Source: Dipteris shenzhenensis
Lineage: Eukaryota; Polypodiophyta; Polypodiopsida; Gleicheniales
DNA length: 64,000 nucleotides
NCBI GenBank assembly: GCA_047967505.1
Contig: CM106540.1
Strand: one strand, 5' to 3'
Shown here one piece after another: positions 43,666 through 55,208 of this stretch (position 1 is the first letter of the stretch; each line of letters begins with the position of its first letter). The position numbers were made by a program, and so were the translations under genes. The notes below the pieces were generated by a model. It searched no databases. It saw nothing but the letters and a program-made list of their open reading frames with translations, and was not told where the DNA came from.

Positions 43666-45060
43666 GTGGCATATGCATTAGTACCAGATCAACACAGATT
43701 CAAGCTTGATGATAAGGGAATCAAATGCATATTTGTGGGTTATAGTACTGAAAACAAGGGCTATAGGCTTTACAATCTTGAAACACGAAAAATTATCATA
43801 AGCAAAGATGTTGCTTTCAATGAAAATGATTGCTTTATGCCTAATGATTTACATATGCCCATTGAGGACACTACACCTTTGGATATTGTTCATTTTGAGT
43901 CAGAAGATATGCCATCACATGTGTCTAACACACCAAGTTCTTCCTCCACTACATTTGGAGAAATTCCCCATACTGATGAAGGTAGCACTTCTGAAATTTC
44001 AGTTCAGAAATCAGTCAATGAAAATCAGCCTATTGTCTATGAAAGGAGGGGGGTAAAATTTGCTGATCAGTCTCAGCCTGCTGAAGCTAATCAGCCCCTT
44101 CCTAGATGGGCTCGGGCTACCATTCAAGATGCACAAAATCAGCCTGTGTTGGGGAGAACAAGGTCTAGTACAAGGCAAGCACAAAATCAGGTCAATTATG
44201 CCTTGATGAGCACAGTTATGGAAGCTGAAATTGAACCTCAGTGTTTTGAGGATGCTCAGGGACACCCATTATGGGAAGATGCTATGAAATCTGAAATTCA
44301 GTCCATTGAAAAGAATGCCACTTGGGAATTGGTTGATCTCCCTGTTGGGAAGAATCTAGTTGGCACCAAGTGGATTTATAAGTTGAAATATCATTCTGAT
44401 GGCACAGTTGAGAAACATAAAGCCCGTTTAGTTGCCAAGGGGTATAGTCAGGAGGAAGGAATTGACTATGAGGAGACTTTTGCTCCTATAGCCAAGATGA
44501 CAACCATTCGGACTGTCATTTCTCTTGCTGCAAGTTACGGTTGGCCTGTTTATCAGATGGATGTGAAGACGGCCTTCTTGAATGGAGACCTAAAGGAAGA
44601 GGTCTATGTACAGCAGCCCCAAGGTTTTGTGGTTAAGGGACAGGAACAAAAGGTATGCAAGCTTCGCAAAGCTTTATATGGGCTGAAACAAGCACCTCGG
44701 GCTTGGTACCATAAAATCCATCGGTTCTTGTTATCACAGGGCTTTGTTAGCACTCATACTGAGCCAAATCTCTATGTGCTTCAAGAAAAATCAGAAATCA
44801 TCATTCTTATTCTTTATGTGGATGATATCATGCTTATTGGCAGTGATGAGGGAAATATTGCATCAGTAAAATTAGCTTTGTCTCGGTCATTTGATATGAC
44901 AGACTTGGGTTTACTGCACTATTGTTTGGGCATTAGTTTTGGCAAACTCAAGACGGTATTTTCATGTCCCAAACTAAATATGCCAGGAGTATATTACAGA
45001 GATTTTGCATGGAGAATAGTAAGCCTGCAGCTACACCTCTTGATAAGGGTCTCAAACTAT
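43666..45060 (+). pseudogene. Copia reverse transcriptase
   Basis: The frame is open through the core [59 protein letters not shown] and the catalytic [10 protein letters not shown] box. After about 44,960 the correct frame is lost (LGISFGKLK then aberrant residues). The upstream linker of about 170 residues is Ser/Gln-rich. This is the longest intact piece of the element. Confidence 0.9.
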
Positions 45061-45791
45061 CTAAGTATGATAAGGCTAAAAAGTTTGATGGCACTTTGTA
45101 CAGATAGTTGGTGGGGAGTCTTATCTATTTGTGTTCCACAAGGCCTGATATTGCTTATGCTGCAGGAGTATTGAGTCAGTTTATGCATTGTGCAACTATC
45201 ACTCATTGGAATGCCGCCAAGCGTGTTCTCAGATATGTGCATGGCACTATTACTCTTGGGATGCATTATACGAATGCTTGTGATCTTAATCTATGTGGCT
45301 TCACAGATTCTGATTAGTCAGGGGACATTGATGATAGAAAATCCATTTCTAGCTACTGTTTCTCTTTGGGTTCTGCATGCATATCTTGGTCAAGTAAGAA
45401 GCAGGCTAGGGTTTCTCTTTCTTCTAGTGAAGCGGAGTATAAAGCAGCAAATGCAGCTACTACAAAATGCATATGGCTAAGGAAGCTACTTTATGACTTG
45501 CATCATTCACAAGATGATCAGGCCACCTCTATCTTGTGTGACAGTCAGAGTTGCATAAAGGTTGGTAACAATCCTGTTTTTCATGCTCGCATGAAACATG
45601 TGGAAAATCACTATCACTTTATACGGGATTGTATAGAAGATGGCATCATTAGCCTCATCTATTGTTTATCTGCTGAGGACAATGTAGCAGATATCTTCAC
45701 TAAGAGCCTGTCAGCAGAAGTGTTTGTACGTCATCAAACAGGCTTGGGAATCAGAGACATTACAACAATGTCAAGGGGGGTTGTAAAATGA
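45060..45791 (+). pseudogene. Copia RNase H
   Basis: Pieces in two frames read [20 protein letters not shown] and RVLRYVHGTITLGM, then after a TAG near 45,315 SSKKQARVSLSSSEAEYKAA, CDSQSCIKVGNNPVFHARMK and EDNVADIFTKSLS. It ends MSRGVVK at a TGA (45,789-45,791). This covers the D-E-D-D type RNase H region to the normal copia C terminus. Confidence 0.9.
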
Positions 45792-45915
45792 CATTGTTTT
45801 TCTTGTAATACTCCCATAGGTTGCTATATCCTGTTGCATGAATTTGTGCAACCATGGTACTAGGTACTTCTGAGGAGTTCCCAGAGTACTTCAGCCATAC
45901 CATTAAGGGGGGCTT

Positions 45916-46113
45916 TGATAGAACATACAATGGTATGGTATTGTAGGCTAGACTTGGTCTAAGTTATTCTAGTCTAGGATTTTCACTTTATACTTGGGTT
46001 TCATATATATCCCAAGTCTTGTACTTCTATTGTTGAACTATTCAGTGGAGCTTTGTGTGTGGACTACACTCTCGTGTTCTTTATCCACTTCGTGTCTCCC
46101 CACAATTCCAACA
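45916..46113 (+). repeat. Likely copia 3' LTR
   Basis: This segment of about 198 bp starts TGATAGAACATAC just after a purine tract and ends AATTCCAACA. It includes TATATATCCCAAG near 46,005. Without a 5' partner the limits are provisional. Confidence 0.5.
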
Positions 46114-48394
46114 CGGCATAGTAGCATGTCTACCACACAACCGCCAAAGTGAGTAAAAAATGTGTTTTCTAGATGGTCTAGGTGGTGTTTTATAGTCTAG
46201 TGAGTCCTAGACGTGCCACGTGTCATATTGGGAGATATCCCATAGACATTGTGACTTTCTAGAGTCTAGTGTCACACTATATAGTGTTGTACTTGTCTAT
46301 TTCTATTACAACAGTCAACATCAAGCTATCAATACATTGTGAGTATTTTGATTATTGCCTTGCACTTGTAATTTCTTTCCTTTCCATTCTACCTTTCATT
46401 ATGCTTTCCATATTTCCATTCCGTTCCTAGCTAGCCTCCATGTCTCTTCATATGGTATCAGAGCCTTCCTTCCTAGCCCTTCCCTTCCTTCTTGCTTCTC
46501 CATGAGGTAGAGGGTGGCCGGAAAGAGAAGCTGCCCTCTCTTCTCTTGGAGGAGCTCCCCTTCCCTACTCCTCTCCATTAAAGGCTTCATCAACATTGGG
46601 ATATCTCCATTGAAGGCTTCATCAACATTGGAATTCTCCTCCAACGTTTTCTTCTCCAACTTGAGCTTCTATCACCTCTCTTCCCTTTCCTTGGTGAGCT
46701 CTTCTCCTTCCTTCAGCTACAAAGACGTCCTCGAGTGGTGTTGTTTCTGTTGCTCTCTTTGTGACCTCCAGACGATGTGACGCTTCTATCTGGATCTGGA
46801 AGTAGAATCACGACTTTGTGTCTTCAAGAAAGTTTTAGAGGACCTTGAGTACTACAATTTTTGTTATTACATCATTGCAATCCGAGTTTTCTATGAAAAG
46901 ATATAGCTCCTGCAAAAAGTGACAAAAATTATTCCTGCCCGTGGATTTTGTTCGAGTTCACGGGATGATAGTTTGCAACCTGCTGTCACTATCTTCATCT
47001 CCACCTCCATCTTTTGTTGCTCCAATTGGTGCCGACGAAGCTAAGCTATAGCTGCCCATGCAGTTTCTCTTGCTACCCACGTAGCTATCTTCTCTACCAG
47101 CCATCTAGCTGCGCACGCTGCTTCTAGCTGCCCACGCTTCTCTTGTTGCCCACGAAGCTCTATCTTCTCGCCATTCGAGCTGCCACATTGCACACCTCAT
47201 TTGCCTTCTATAATGATGTGTAGACTCCACACTAATTTGCAGCAAGAAGATAAAGACAAATGATCTTGATGTGAGGTACGGTCACTTCCCGGCTTCTCTG
47301 ATTACTTCTCTGATTGCCCGTGGTGCTAGGCTTGCATATTGAGTGACTCTACTAGTCCTTGTGGCACCTCCAGCCTCTACATCAACTTTTTGGTGACTCT
47401 CCATCTTCTATTTTGAGAGTCATGCCATGACCGCTCCATGTAGCTACCCCATGGACTTCACCGACACATATTTTGGGGCATCCAGATGTAAACCACTCTA
47501 CATCAACAAGTGAATTCTTCAACATTGATTATTTGATCGGTGCCTGAGGTACTTCGCATTGATTGACTTTCCGATTGGTCGTGGTACTTGAGGCTTCTAC
47601 TTCGACATTGGTGACTCTCCTTCCTGCATTTTGAGAGTCATCATGTAATTGCTCCATGTAGCTACCCATGGACTTCACCAACACATATTTTAGGACATCC
47701 CTTTCACAAAGAGATATTTTTATTTAGTACTACACACTTGATGTATTTTGGGGTTCTCTGCCCTGGGTAGTCCCCCTAAAATGATATGTATTGAGTGTTT
47801 GGTTTTCATTGAGTCTAAGGGTCCTCTGCCTTGGATAGTCCTCCTAAAAAGATGTATTGGTTTTCCTATTTTTTTGGTATGTGGCTTCCTAACATGTCTT
47901 GTTATGAAGCCAAGGGGGAATGTACTGTGGGAGCCATATTGGCTTTGATAGGTCTATTTGTTTATCAGGCCTGGCTTGAGAGTTCTAGGATATTGGTGCA
48001 TTGGTCTCCTAGACCTCTGAGTTGGTCATGCATCCACACATGATGAGCCTCTGAGCCATGCTAGATGAGATTTCTATGTTATGCTCACTAGCCTCTGAGC
48101 CATGTTCACTTGCCTCTGAGATTGTGTGAGAACCATGTCTAGTTCTAGACCGGCATGCACAAATCTGATGACCGTCATTGTCATGTTCTGTTCTTGGTTC
48201 CATTCCAGTAGTCTCTCACCTTGCCTTCATGGGGGGGTGTTGGAATATGAAGCCAAAGTGAGTCAAAAATGAGTGTACTAGGTGTCTAGGGGGTGTTTTA
48301 TAGTCTAGTGAGCATGCCACGTGTCATATTGGGAGTTATCCCATATACACTATGGCTTTCTAGAGTCTAGTGTCACACTATATAGTGTTGTACT

Positions 48395-48409
48395 TGTCTT
48401 GAGTCTTTT
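48395..48409. repeat. Target-site duplication, left copy (LINE copy 2)
   Basis: TGTCTTGAGTCTTTT is repeated at 55,048-55,062. Joining the flanks restores a continuous LTR. Confidence 0.93.
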
Positions 48410-48512
48410 TTTTTTCCATGAAAAAGACTTCTATTAAGTAAGAACAAAAACCCGCGAGAGCAAGCTCAAAGCGGAATACATCATGAAATCATGAGGATAA
48501 TAAAAAACCCCC

Positions 48513-51500
48513 TCAGAGTGAGGTGGAAAGAAACCAAGGCTGAGGCTGAAAGTGCCATCTCAACCCTGTAGTAGATTCAGAGAAGAAAGGAGAATCCTTC
48601 CATTCCCTGAAGAAAGAAGCCCTCCTAGCTGAGGCTGCACGGGAGTCCCCCTGCATACCCGTCCATACGGCCATCAGAGTGTGTACGATGTCTGTCCAGA
48701 TACTAGCCAATGTGTGCGAGGGATGAACCTGAGTACCCTCCATAGCCTCTGTGCATCTGGATCTCCAGATATGCCAGGCTGCTATGCTCGCTATAATCTC
48801 CCAAGAAGTATCCACAGAGGCATGTACAGCTGTAAAAGGACGGTGTGTAACCACATCCAACGAGCAGAGCTCAACCCGATGATGTCGAACTGAAATGGCC
48901 CGGGAGGAGTCAAGTCCCTCATAGAAAACCTGAGGTCCTGTAAGAGAAAGCCAAGCCACCGAGCCCCAAGTCATAAAGAGTGGGGAATGGGCAAAGTGAC
49001 TGAAGATCCTGGCTATCCCCATCCAAATCAATCTCGCCTGTCTGCAATCCCATAAGCAATGCTGAATAGACTCCGAAGCAGAAAGGCAACGAGGGCAAGT
49101 AGGGTCGGCTCCGAATCTGGACCTCCAAAGGTTCACTGCAATCCCTCCATGAATAGAAAGCCAAAAGAAGATAGTGATCTTTCTATTCCTGTGGGATTTC
49201 CAGAGCCTCCTCCAGAAGTACCTCTGCTGATCCGCAGTAATACCAAAAGTCTCCCAATGAGGAACTCTGGAGGGTCTCCAACCTCTACTACTGAGCTGAA
49301 ATCTCCTGGCATTACTGACCGTGTAACGAAAGAAGGGGATGGTCTTCTCTCGATGCCCCGCGTCAATCCACTCCCACTCTCCGGGGTCCCACTGTAAATA
49401 CCTGATGGGAACTCCTCCATAGAGCCAAAGTCTCCAAGACCCGGTGGAGAGTAACTGGGGGTCAGGGTCTAAGAACCACTCTGAATCTGATCCCTGCATC
49501 AAAAGGCCTACGACCCTGATAGGCTGAAAAGCAGACTCAAGCAATATATCATCTGTAGATCTGAGCAATCTGCCACCATCCTGGACACTGAAAACCAAAG
49601 CATCCTCCTGTGCACCTCGGAAGGCTAAGACCTGAAGTGGAACCCCGCCTCTCGAGAAAGTACCTGCCCAAGTGGAGGTAGTGAGAGGCATATCATCTGT
49701 GTCTATCCAAGCCTCTGGAAGGGCTGACTCAATCTGCAAGATCCTCCCTGCACTCCCTCTGAGATGTCCTATCAACCCTGACTTGGTTTCCTCTGGAAGC
49801 CTACGGAAGGCTTTCCAAGATCCCAAAGAAGAAGCAGGTCCCCTCTCCCACCTGGCCCACTGCATGTAGAGTGAGGCACCCAGTGGTCTGCCACGATCAT
49901 CTAAAATACTGTCGTTTCACATGATGGGCTGCCTATCAATCTCTTCCCGGGAGGAAGGAGGAATCCTCCGAAGAGAGCTTCTGAAACTAGCCCAAGCTTT
50001 CAGAATGGCAACCATGAGAGGGGATGAAGGTGATCTGAGGTGTGCTGAGGTGAAAATCCATCTAACACTGCTCATCCAGTCTCCTCCTGAGGAAGGTGTG
50101 CACCTCTGTATGCTGCTGATAAGAAAGTCCTTCCACGGTTCCTGTCCTGGCATAAGTCCTCGCACCACTATCTTGCAAAGTAAGGCTCTGCACTGTAAAT
50201 CTGGATCAATAATATTGAGACCCCCATCCTGTGTAGGGAGGATGAGGGTCTCCCAAGCCACCCTGGCTAAGGCATCTGCTGTGCCATCAAGCCCACTCTA
50301 GAGAAAGTTCCTGATCGGTCTTCTGAGCTGAATGATGCAGTCCCTAGAACGGCACCAACATGAACAAATAAACCAGGCCGTGGCCAAAAGGACCTGGTTG
50401 ACCACCACAACTCTAGAGGCAAGATCCAGCTTGGCTGAGCTCCAAAAGAGAAGCTTCCTTCTGATGCTCTCCAACACGGGAGCAAACTGCTGCGTGGTAG
50501 AAATACCCAAGCCGACCTGGCAGCCCAAATACCTGATAGGCACACCCCTCTGAACCCAAGTGAACCCTATGTCAAGTCCCCAAACTGGAGTGTCCTCATC
50601 ACTGATCCAAAAGCCATTGGATTTATGCCAATTTATCTGCGCCCCTGCCGCCAAGCAAAATAAATCCAATGCTGTCCTGAAAGAAGTCAATGTCTGTGGA
50701 GAGGCATCCAAATAAATCGCTGTGTCATCAGCCAACTCACTGTCAAGCAGCTCCTCTTCTCTTCTGATAGGAAGTCTCAGCCCAAAGATGTCAGCTTGAG
50801 ATCTAACATAGATGCTCATAGCTTCGGCCACGAATAAAAAAAAGGAAAGGAGCAAGGGGGCATCCCTGACGGACTGATCTCGAAATCTGAAATCTCTCAC
50901 CCCTTACCCCACCAATAAGTACCTGGCTATGGGCTGATCTGTACAAAGAGGAAACACCTCTGATCCAAACATCAGTGAATCCAAAGCGTAGTAGGGTGCC
51001 CTCCAAAAAACTCCAATCTACTCTGTCATAAGCTTTTTCAAAATCCAACAGTAGAATGGCAAGATTCTGGCCACTCTGCACGGCCCACTCTGAAGCTTCC
51101 CAGAAAGAAAAAATGTTATCAAAAATACTTCTGCCATGCACAAATCCCGTCTGAGTGTCGTGGATAAGATCAGGGAGAAGTGGCTGCAATCGGAGGCTGA
51201 TAGCCTTGGCCAGAATCTTGTAACAAGTCCCCAGAAGTGTGATAGGCCTCCACTGGGACAATAAATTTCTGCTACCTCCTTTTGGGATAAGGTGGATGAG
51301 GCCCTCTGTAAGCGATTCAGGCATCTCGCCAGAGTCCCAAATGGCCTGCATGGCTGAAGTAATATAGTCTCCAATCATATCCCAAAATGCAATGAAAAAA
51401 GACGGAGTGAGGCCATCTAAACCTGGGCACTTGCCCTTGTGAAGGGCTGAAAGTGCAGTCCTGAACTCTGTGTTGGTGAAAGGTGCGTCAAGTAGAACAT

Positions 51501-52862
51501 GCAAATCCGGATTCACCAACACTGGGATACTCTGCCAAATAGCCTGTCTAGCATCCTCTATATCGTGTGTCTCAGGATCAGCAGTAAGGAGGGTGGCATA
51601 GAAATCTGAAGCTATGCGTAAGACGTCATATCTGGCTCTGTCTGTAAAACCCCATGTGAGTCAATAAGCTGAGATACACTCTCTCTACTATGTCTAGGGC
51701 CAAGAGTAGAGAAGAAGTGTTTATTGACTCTACCACCCATCTGAATCCAGAAGGACTCCCGTGCATGAAAGGCATACTCTGCTCTCTGATCAAGCAATAA
51801 CTGCAAGTGAGCCCTCGCTGCAGCAAGGCGCTCCTGAATCCAAGCATCTGAAGGCCGTTTCTGCTCTTCCCTCTGCAAAGCTGCTAACTGCTGGCGAACA
51901 CCAATCTCACGTCTGAGAATATCTCGTCTCCTGGTAGAAGCAACTGAGCAGTAAAAGTCACTAATACCAGAGAGGGCAGCGGCTAAATGTGAAGGATGTG
52001 GCTGCCCTCCCTGGACATGAGCAAACCATACCCGTAGGGCTGCCTCTGTAAGGTCCTCCTCTGTGTAAAAGGCATCTGGGATCCTGATGCTGGCTGATCG
52101 GCCTCTCAAGTGAGGCTCTGAGATAGCCAAAACAACAGGGAAATGGTCTGAGGTGGAAACCCCTGCAGCAATGCATACCGATCCCCCTCTGTCAAGTGCC
52201 CAGTCATCTACATAAAATCTGTCAATGCGTGCATGAATAGGCATCTGTTGCCTCCTGTTCGACCAAGAGAACAGGAGGGACTGTGGCTGAATAAGAAAGG
52301 CATCATCACACCAAGTATCTCTGCCACAGAAATGGAAAAGGAAGGCATCCCAAGCTGCTCTCTCCAAAGAGTGAAGTCCGCCTTCTCTACCCCCTTTTTT
52401 GTCTGAAGGTAACTCGACCATGTTAAAGTCACCTCCAATCACCCAAGAATCCACAATGGGGGCCCAGGAGAGCAAAGTCTTCCACATAAGGACACGTTCC
52501 CCTCTAATGTTGGAGGCATATAGGTTGAGGAAGCCAACCTTACGCCCTCCAATCAAGAGAATAATCCACTGAGCTCTAGAGGGGATAATGACTCCGTGCC
52601 CAACAACTAAGGGGAGAACCGACTGCGAAACTGAAATAGAAGTGCCTCCCCTAGTGCCCAATGCAGGCGACCAAAAAGTATGTCCTGAGAGCAACTTGCC
52701 TGACTTGGCACAATCTCTATAATCCAGCTTGTGCTCTTGAATAAATAATATATCAATGGGACCACCAGTAACACCTGGATGAAGCTGATCCCGGATCAGC
52801 TGTCTGCGGCGGCGATGTGGGACGCCACCTAGGCCCTGTATGTTCCAACTGATAATCCTCAT
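48513..52862 (-). pseudogene. LINE ORF2, copy 2, four disabling changes
   Basis: Compared with copy 1 there are a 2-bp AT insertion at about 51,629, one extra A in a homopolymer at 50,835-50,842, a TGG-to-TAG change at 50,298-50,300, and a TGG-to-TGA change at 49,917-49,919. The intact pieces are 51,612-52,862 (endonuclease), 50,803-51,522, 50,298-50,900 (RT, including ELADDTA) and 48,513-49,865 (C terminus with zf-RVT). Otherwise the residues are nearly the same as in the intact copy. The ATGA overlap with ORF1 is preserved. Confidence 0.95.
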
Positions 52863-54406
52863 CGACGGGAGGATGTAGAGTGGAACACCTTACCCGACCT
52901 AGTGGCGGAAACAAACCCCTCAACAGGGGAAGACCTCCTGGATGGAGGGAAGGAACCCAGTGGAGGAAAGTCAATAGGGGAAAGAATCCTGGCACCTGAA
53001 GAAGAAGCCCTGTCAATAGGAAATCCAACCACTGGCTCCCCAAAAGTAGCGGGAACAAACTCCTCCTCTGGGAAATCTGAACTCTCTGCCAAGGCTGAAA
53101 ATGAGTTCCTGTGGAGCAATCCAGACACCGGAGTACGAAGGATCCCTTGTGAGGGAAGAGGATCAACAGTGTAAGCTATCCCCTTCCCCCTGTCCAAGGG
53201 AGGGAGTGAGGAAGGCTCTCTACCCGGTGTCTGCCCAGCCGCGGAAATCTCTCCGTCCTCAAGAGGAACATCTGGCAGTGCTGGATCTAAGGAAGAAGCT
53301 GCAACTGGGGAGGAGGTCGAAGCTTCAGCGTCTCGGACTGTGCAAGGTGAGACAGGAAGGACAGCTCGAGGTGAAGCAGAATCTACTAAGGTACCCTCGT
53401 GAACTGAAGGAGGGACCTGCACACGTACTGGAACCCACTGTAAAGCGTCACGTGTGCCTGAGGGAGGTGGGGGTCGAGGAGCAGGACCTGTACCACCCCC
53501 CTGGTGAGGCCGAGGAATAGGTACTGGACCTGTACCACCACCTGACTGAGCAGGACCGCCACGTGAAGAATGAGGAGCAGGAGCTGGACCTGTACCACCC
53601 CTCTGTCGAGGTCGAGGGGCAAGTGCCGGGTCTAATCTCCCCCCCTGTCCCCCCTGTCGATGCCCTGAGGCGGTAGCTGTACCAGAGGTCTTCTTAGGCC
53701 TTTTCTTCTTTCTGGGACAATCCCTGGCAAAGTGTCCCGAGGTCCTGCAAATCCTGCACTGGTCCTGCCTGCCTGAAATCTCCACTCTCTGGCGAAAAAA
53801 GGAACCATCCGGGCGCTGTATCATGACGTGGTCCATCTCGAGGTTAGGATCCTTGCAAAGGACCCTAACTCTAGGAACCCCATCAGCCTTGGTTGCCTCT
53901 GCTGCAGTCAATGGCAACCCAGGGAGGGGTGGGATCTCAGCAACTACGCCAAAATGCTCCCCAATAACAGAAAGAAGTCGATAGTAGACCTGGGGAAGCC
54001 CGGGGAACCTGATGAAGAGCGAAAAGAATTTCTTATCTGCCTCAACTGGGTCGAAACCAAGGTGAAAGGCTTCAAAGAAGATCTTCCTGTGTCCCAGGTG
54101 TAAAAGCTCGGCCTTGAGCACAGTGCTCGCAGCCTCTGGAGTGTCAAAAACAACCTGGAAGAAACCTCGTCCCAGAAGGCGAACATCTACCAATCGAGGA
54201 GCGAGGTCTGGGGGGAGAGCCGCAAGCATCCAGTCTCTGGCTTGGGATCTGGAAGGGTGAGACCCGAAGATGCGTGCTAACAAAGTGGTAGAGCACTCAA
54301 TCTCTACATCCTTCCTGAGCTGCTGCAACTCGTCTTTAGAGAATGTGATAGTTTTCGCGGCCGGTGGAGATGGAGTAGGATTGGCTGACGGGGAATCCAT
54401 CGCCAA
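52859..54406 (-). CDS. LINE ORF1, copy 2, 515 aa
   Basis: This frame is intact and differs from the copy 1 protein by very few residues (for example Pro for Ser in the GGTG-x-VPIPRP repeat). It has the same DUF4283-like domain, CCHC knuckle (CRICRTSGHFARDC), basic patch and Pro-rich tail. It ends in the ATGA shared with the ORF2 start. Confidence 0.93.
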   Translation of the reverse strand: MAMDSPSANPTPSPPAAKTITFSKDELQQLRKDVEIECSTTLLARIFGSHPSRSQARDWMLAALPPDLAPRLVDVRLLGRGFFQVVFDTPEAASTVLKAELLHLGHRKIFFEAFHLGFDPVEADKKFFSLFIRFPGLPQVYYRLLSVIGEHFGVVAEIPPLPGLPLTAAEATKADGVPRVRVLCKDPNLEMDHVMIQRPDGSFFRQRVEISGRQDQCRICRTSGHFARDCPRKKKRPKKTSGTATASGHRQGGQGGRLDPALAPRPRQRGGTGPAPAPHSSRGGPAQSGGGTGPVPIPRPHQGGGTGPAPRPPPPSGTRDALQWVPVRVQVPPSVHEGTLVDSASPRAVLPVSPCTVRDAEASTSSPVAASSLDPALPDVPLEDGEISAAGQTPGREPSSLPPLDRGKGIAYTVDPLPSQGILRTPVSGLLHRNSFSALAESSDFPEEEFVPATFGEPVVGFPIDRASSSGARILSPIDFPPLGSFPPSRRSSPVEGFVSATRSGKVFHSTSSRR

Positions 54407-54459
54407 TCAAGGTGAGGAGGCCGACTCGAACAGGAAAAAAGGCTCCTTCCGTTCCAAAA

Positions 54460-55047
54460 AACTGCGAGGGGCAAGGGAGGGGAAAGGAGGCTAGGAGAAA
54501 GCAGGGGGGAAGGGGAGGGAAGGAGGAGAGGGGCTAAGGCTGAGAGGGGAGAGGGGCAAGGAGGGAGGGGAAGGGAGAGGAGAAGAAAGGGAGGAGTGAG
54601 AGGAGGAGAGGGGGCGGGAGAGCAAGCAGGGAGGGGGCGGGACAGCAGGGGAGGGGGCGGGACAGCAGGAGAGGGGGCGGGACAGCAGGGAGAGGGAGCG
54701 GAGCAGCAGGGGGGAAGGGGCGGAGGCAGGGGGAGAGGGGGAGCAGCAGGGAGAGGGGGCGGAGCAAGGGGGGAGGGGACGGAGCAGCAGGGAGAGGGGG
54801 CGGGACAGCAGGGGGCAGAGGGGAGCAGCAGGGGGGAGGGGCGGAGGCAGGGAGAGGGAGCGGAGCAGCAGGGGGGAGGGGACGGAGGCAGGGAGAGGGG
54901 GCGGGACAGCAAGGGGGAGGGGGCGGAAGCAGGGAACAGAGGGAGGGAGTGAGGGACAGGCAGGGGGAGGGGGCGGAGCAGCAGGGGGGGAGGGGGGGAA
55001 GCAGCAGGGAGGGGCTAGGGACAGGCTGAGGGGGGAGAGAGACTGGC
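54460..55047 (-). repeat. LINE copy 2 5' UTR minisatellite
   Basis: The same G-rich (plus strand) units as in copy 1, but fewer of the 62-bp units near 54,650 and a different outer end, with GGAAGCAGGGAACAGAGGGA and AGGGACAGGC words. Confidence 0.85.
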
Positions 55048-55208
55048 TGTCTTGAGTCTTTTGATATCAGTCAATATCAAGCTATCTACATGTGAGTATT
55101 TTGGTTATCATTGCCTAGCACTTGTTCTTTCATTTTGCTTTCCATTTTGCTTTTCATGATGCTTTCCACATTTCCATTCCGTTCCTAGCTAGCTACTAGA
55201 TCTCTTCA

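Larger units (their letters stand above)
41535..46113 (+). mobile_element. Degenerate Ty1/copia element, 5' LTR missing
   Basis: The domain order gag, protease, integrase, RT, RNase H identifies copia. Gag starts with ATG at 41,535 (FKGDGFPTWQTKLQLLLMKE). At least five frame changes or stops break the polyprotein, near 41,649, 42,652, 43,298, 43,524, 43,663 and about 44,970. A polypurine tract AAGGGGGG (45,905-45,912) precedes a likely 3' LTR. An LTR fragment (A3) interrupts gag. Confidence 0.88.
48410..55047 (-). mobile_element. Full-length LINE copy 2, recently inserted, ORF2 disabled
   Basis: This is 6.64 kb, nearly identical to copy 1 over ORF1, ORF2 and the 3' UTR. The sense-strand end is GTCTTTTTCATGG followed by about ten A (T run at 48,406-48,415 on the plus strand, overlapping the duplication). 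Its outermost 5' repeats (54,900-55,047) differ from those of copy 1. Confidence 0.95.
46143..55208 (+). mobile_element. Non-autonomous LTR element B, 3' LTR split by a LINE
   Basis: The 5' LTR (46,143-46,450) lacks its first 16 or so bases and belongs to subfamily 1, like A1. The primer site TGGTATCAGAGCC at 46,453-46,465 is perfect. The interior (to 48,237) resembles A1 and ends in a GGGGGGG tract. The 3' LTR starts at 48,238 and ends TCTCTTCA at 55,208; LINE copy 2 is inserted in it. The 3' LTR matches subfamily 2 (as in A2), not the 5' LTR. Without the LINE the element would be about 2.4 kb. No coding domain is present. Confidence 0.85.
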
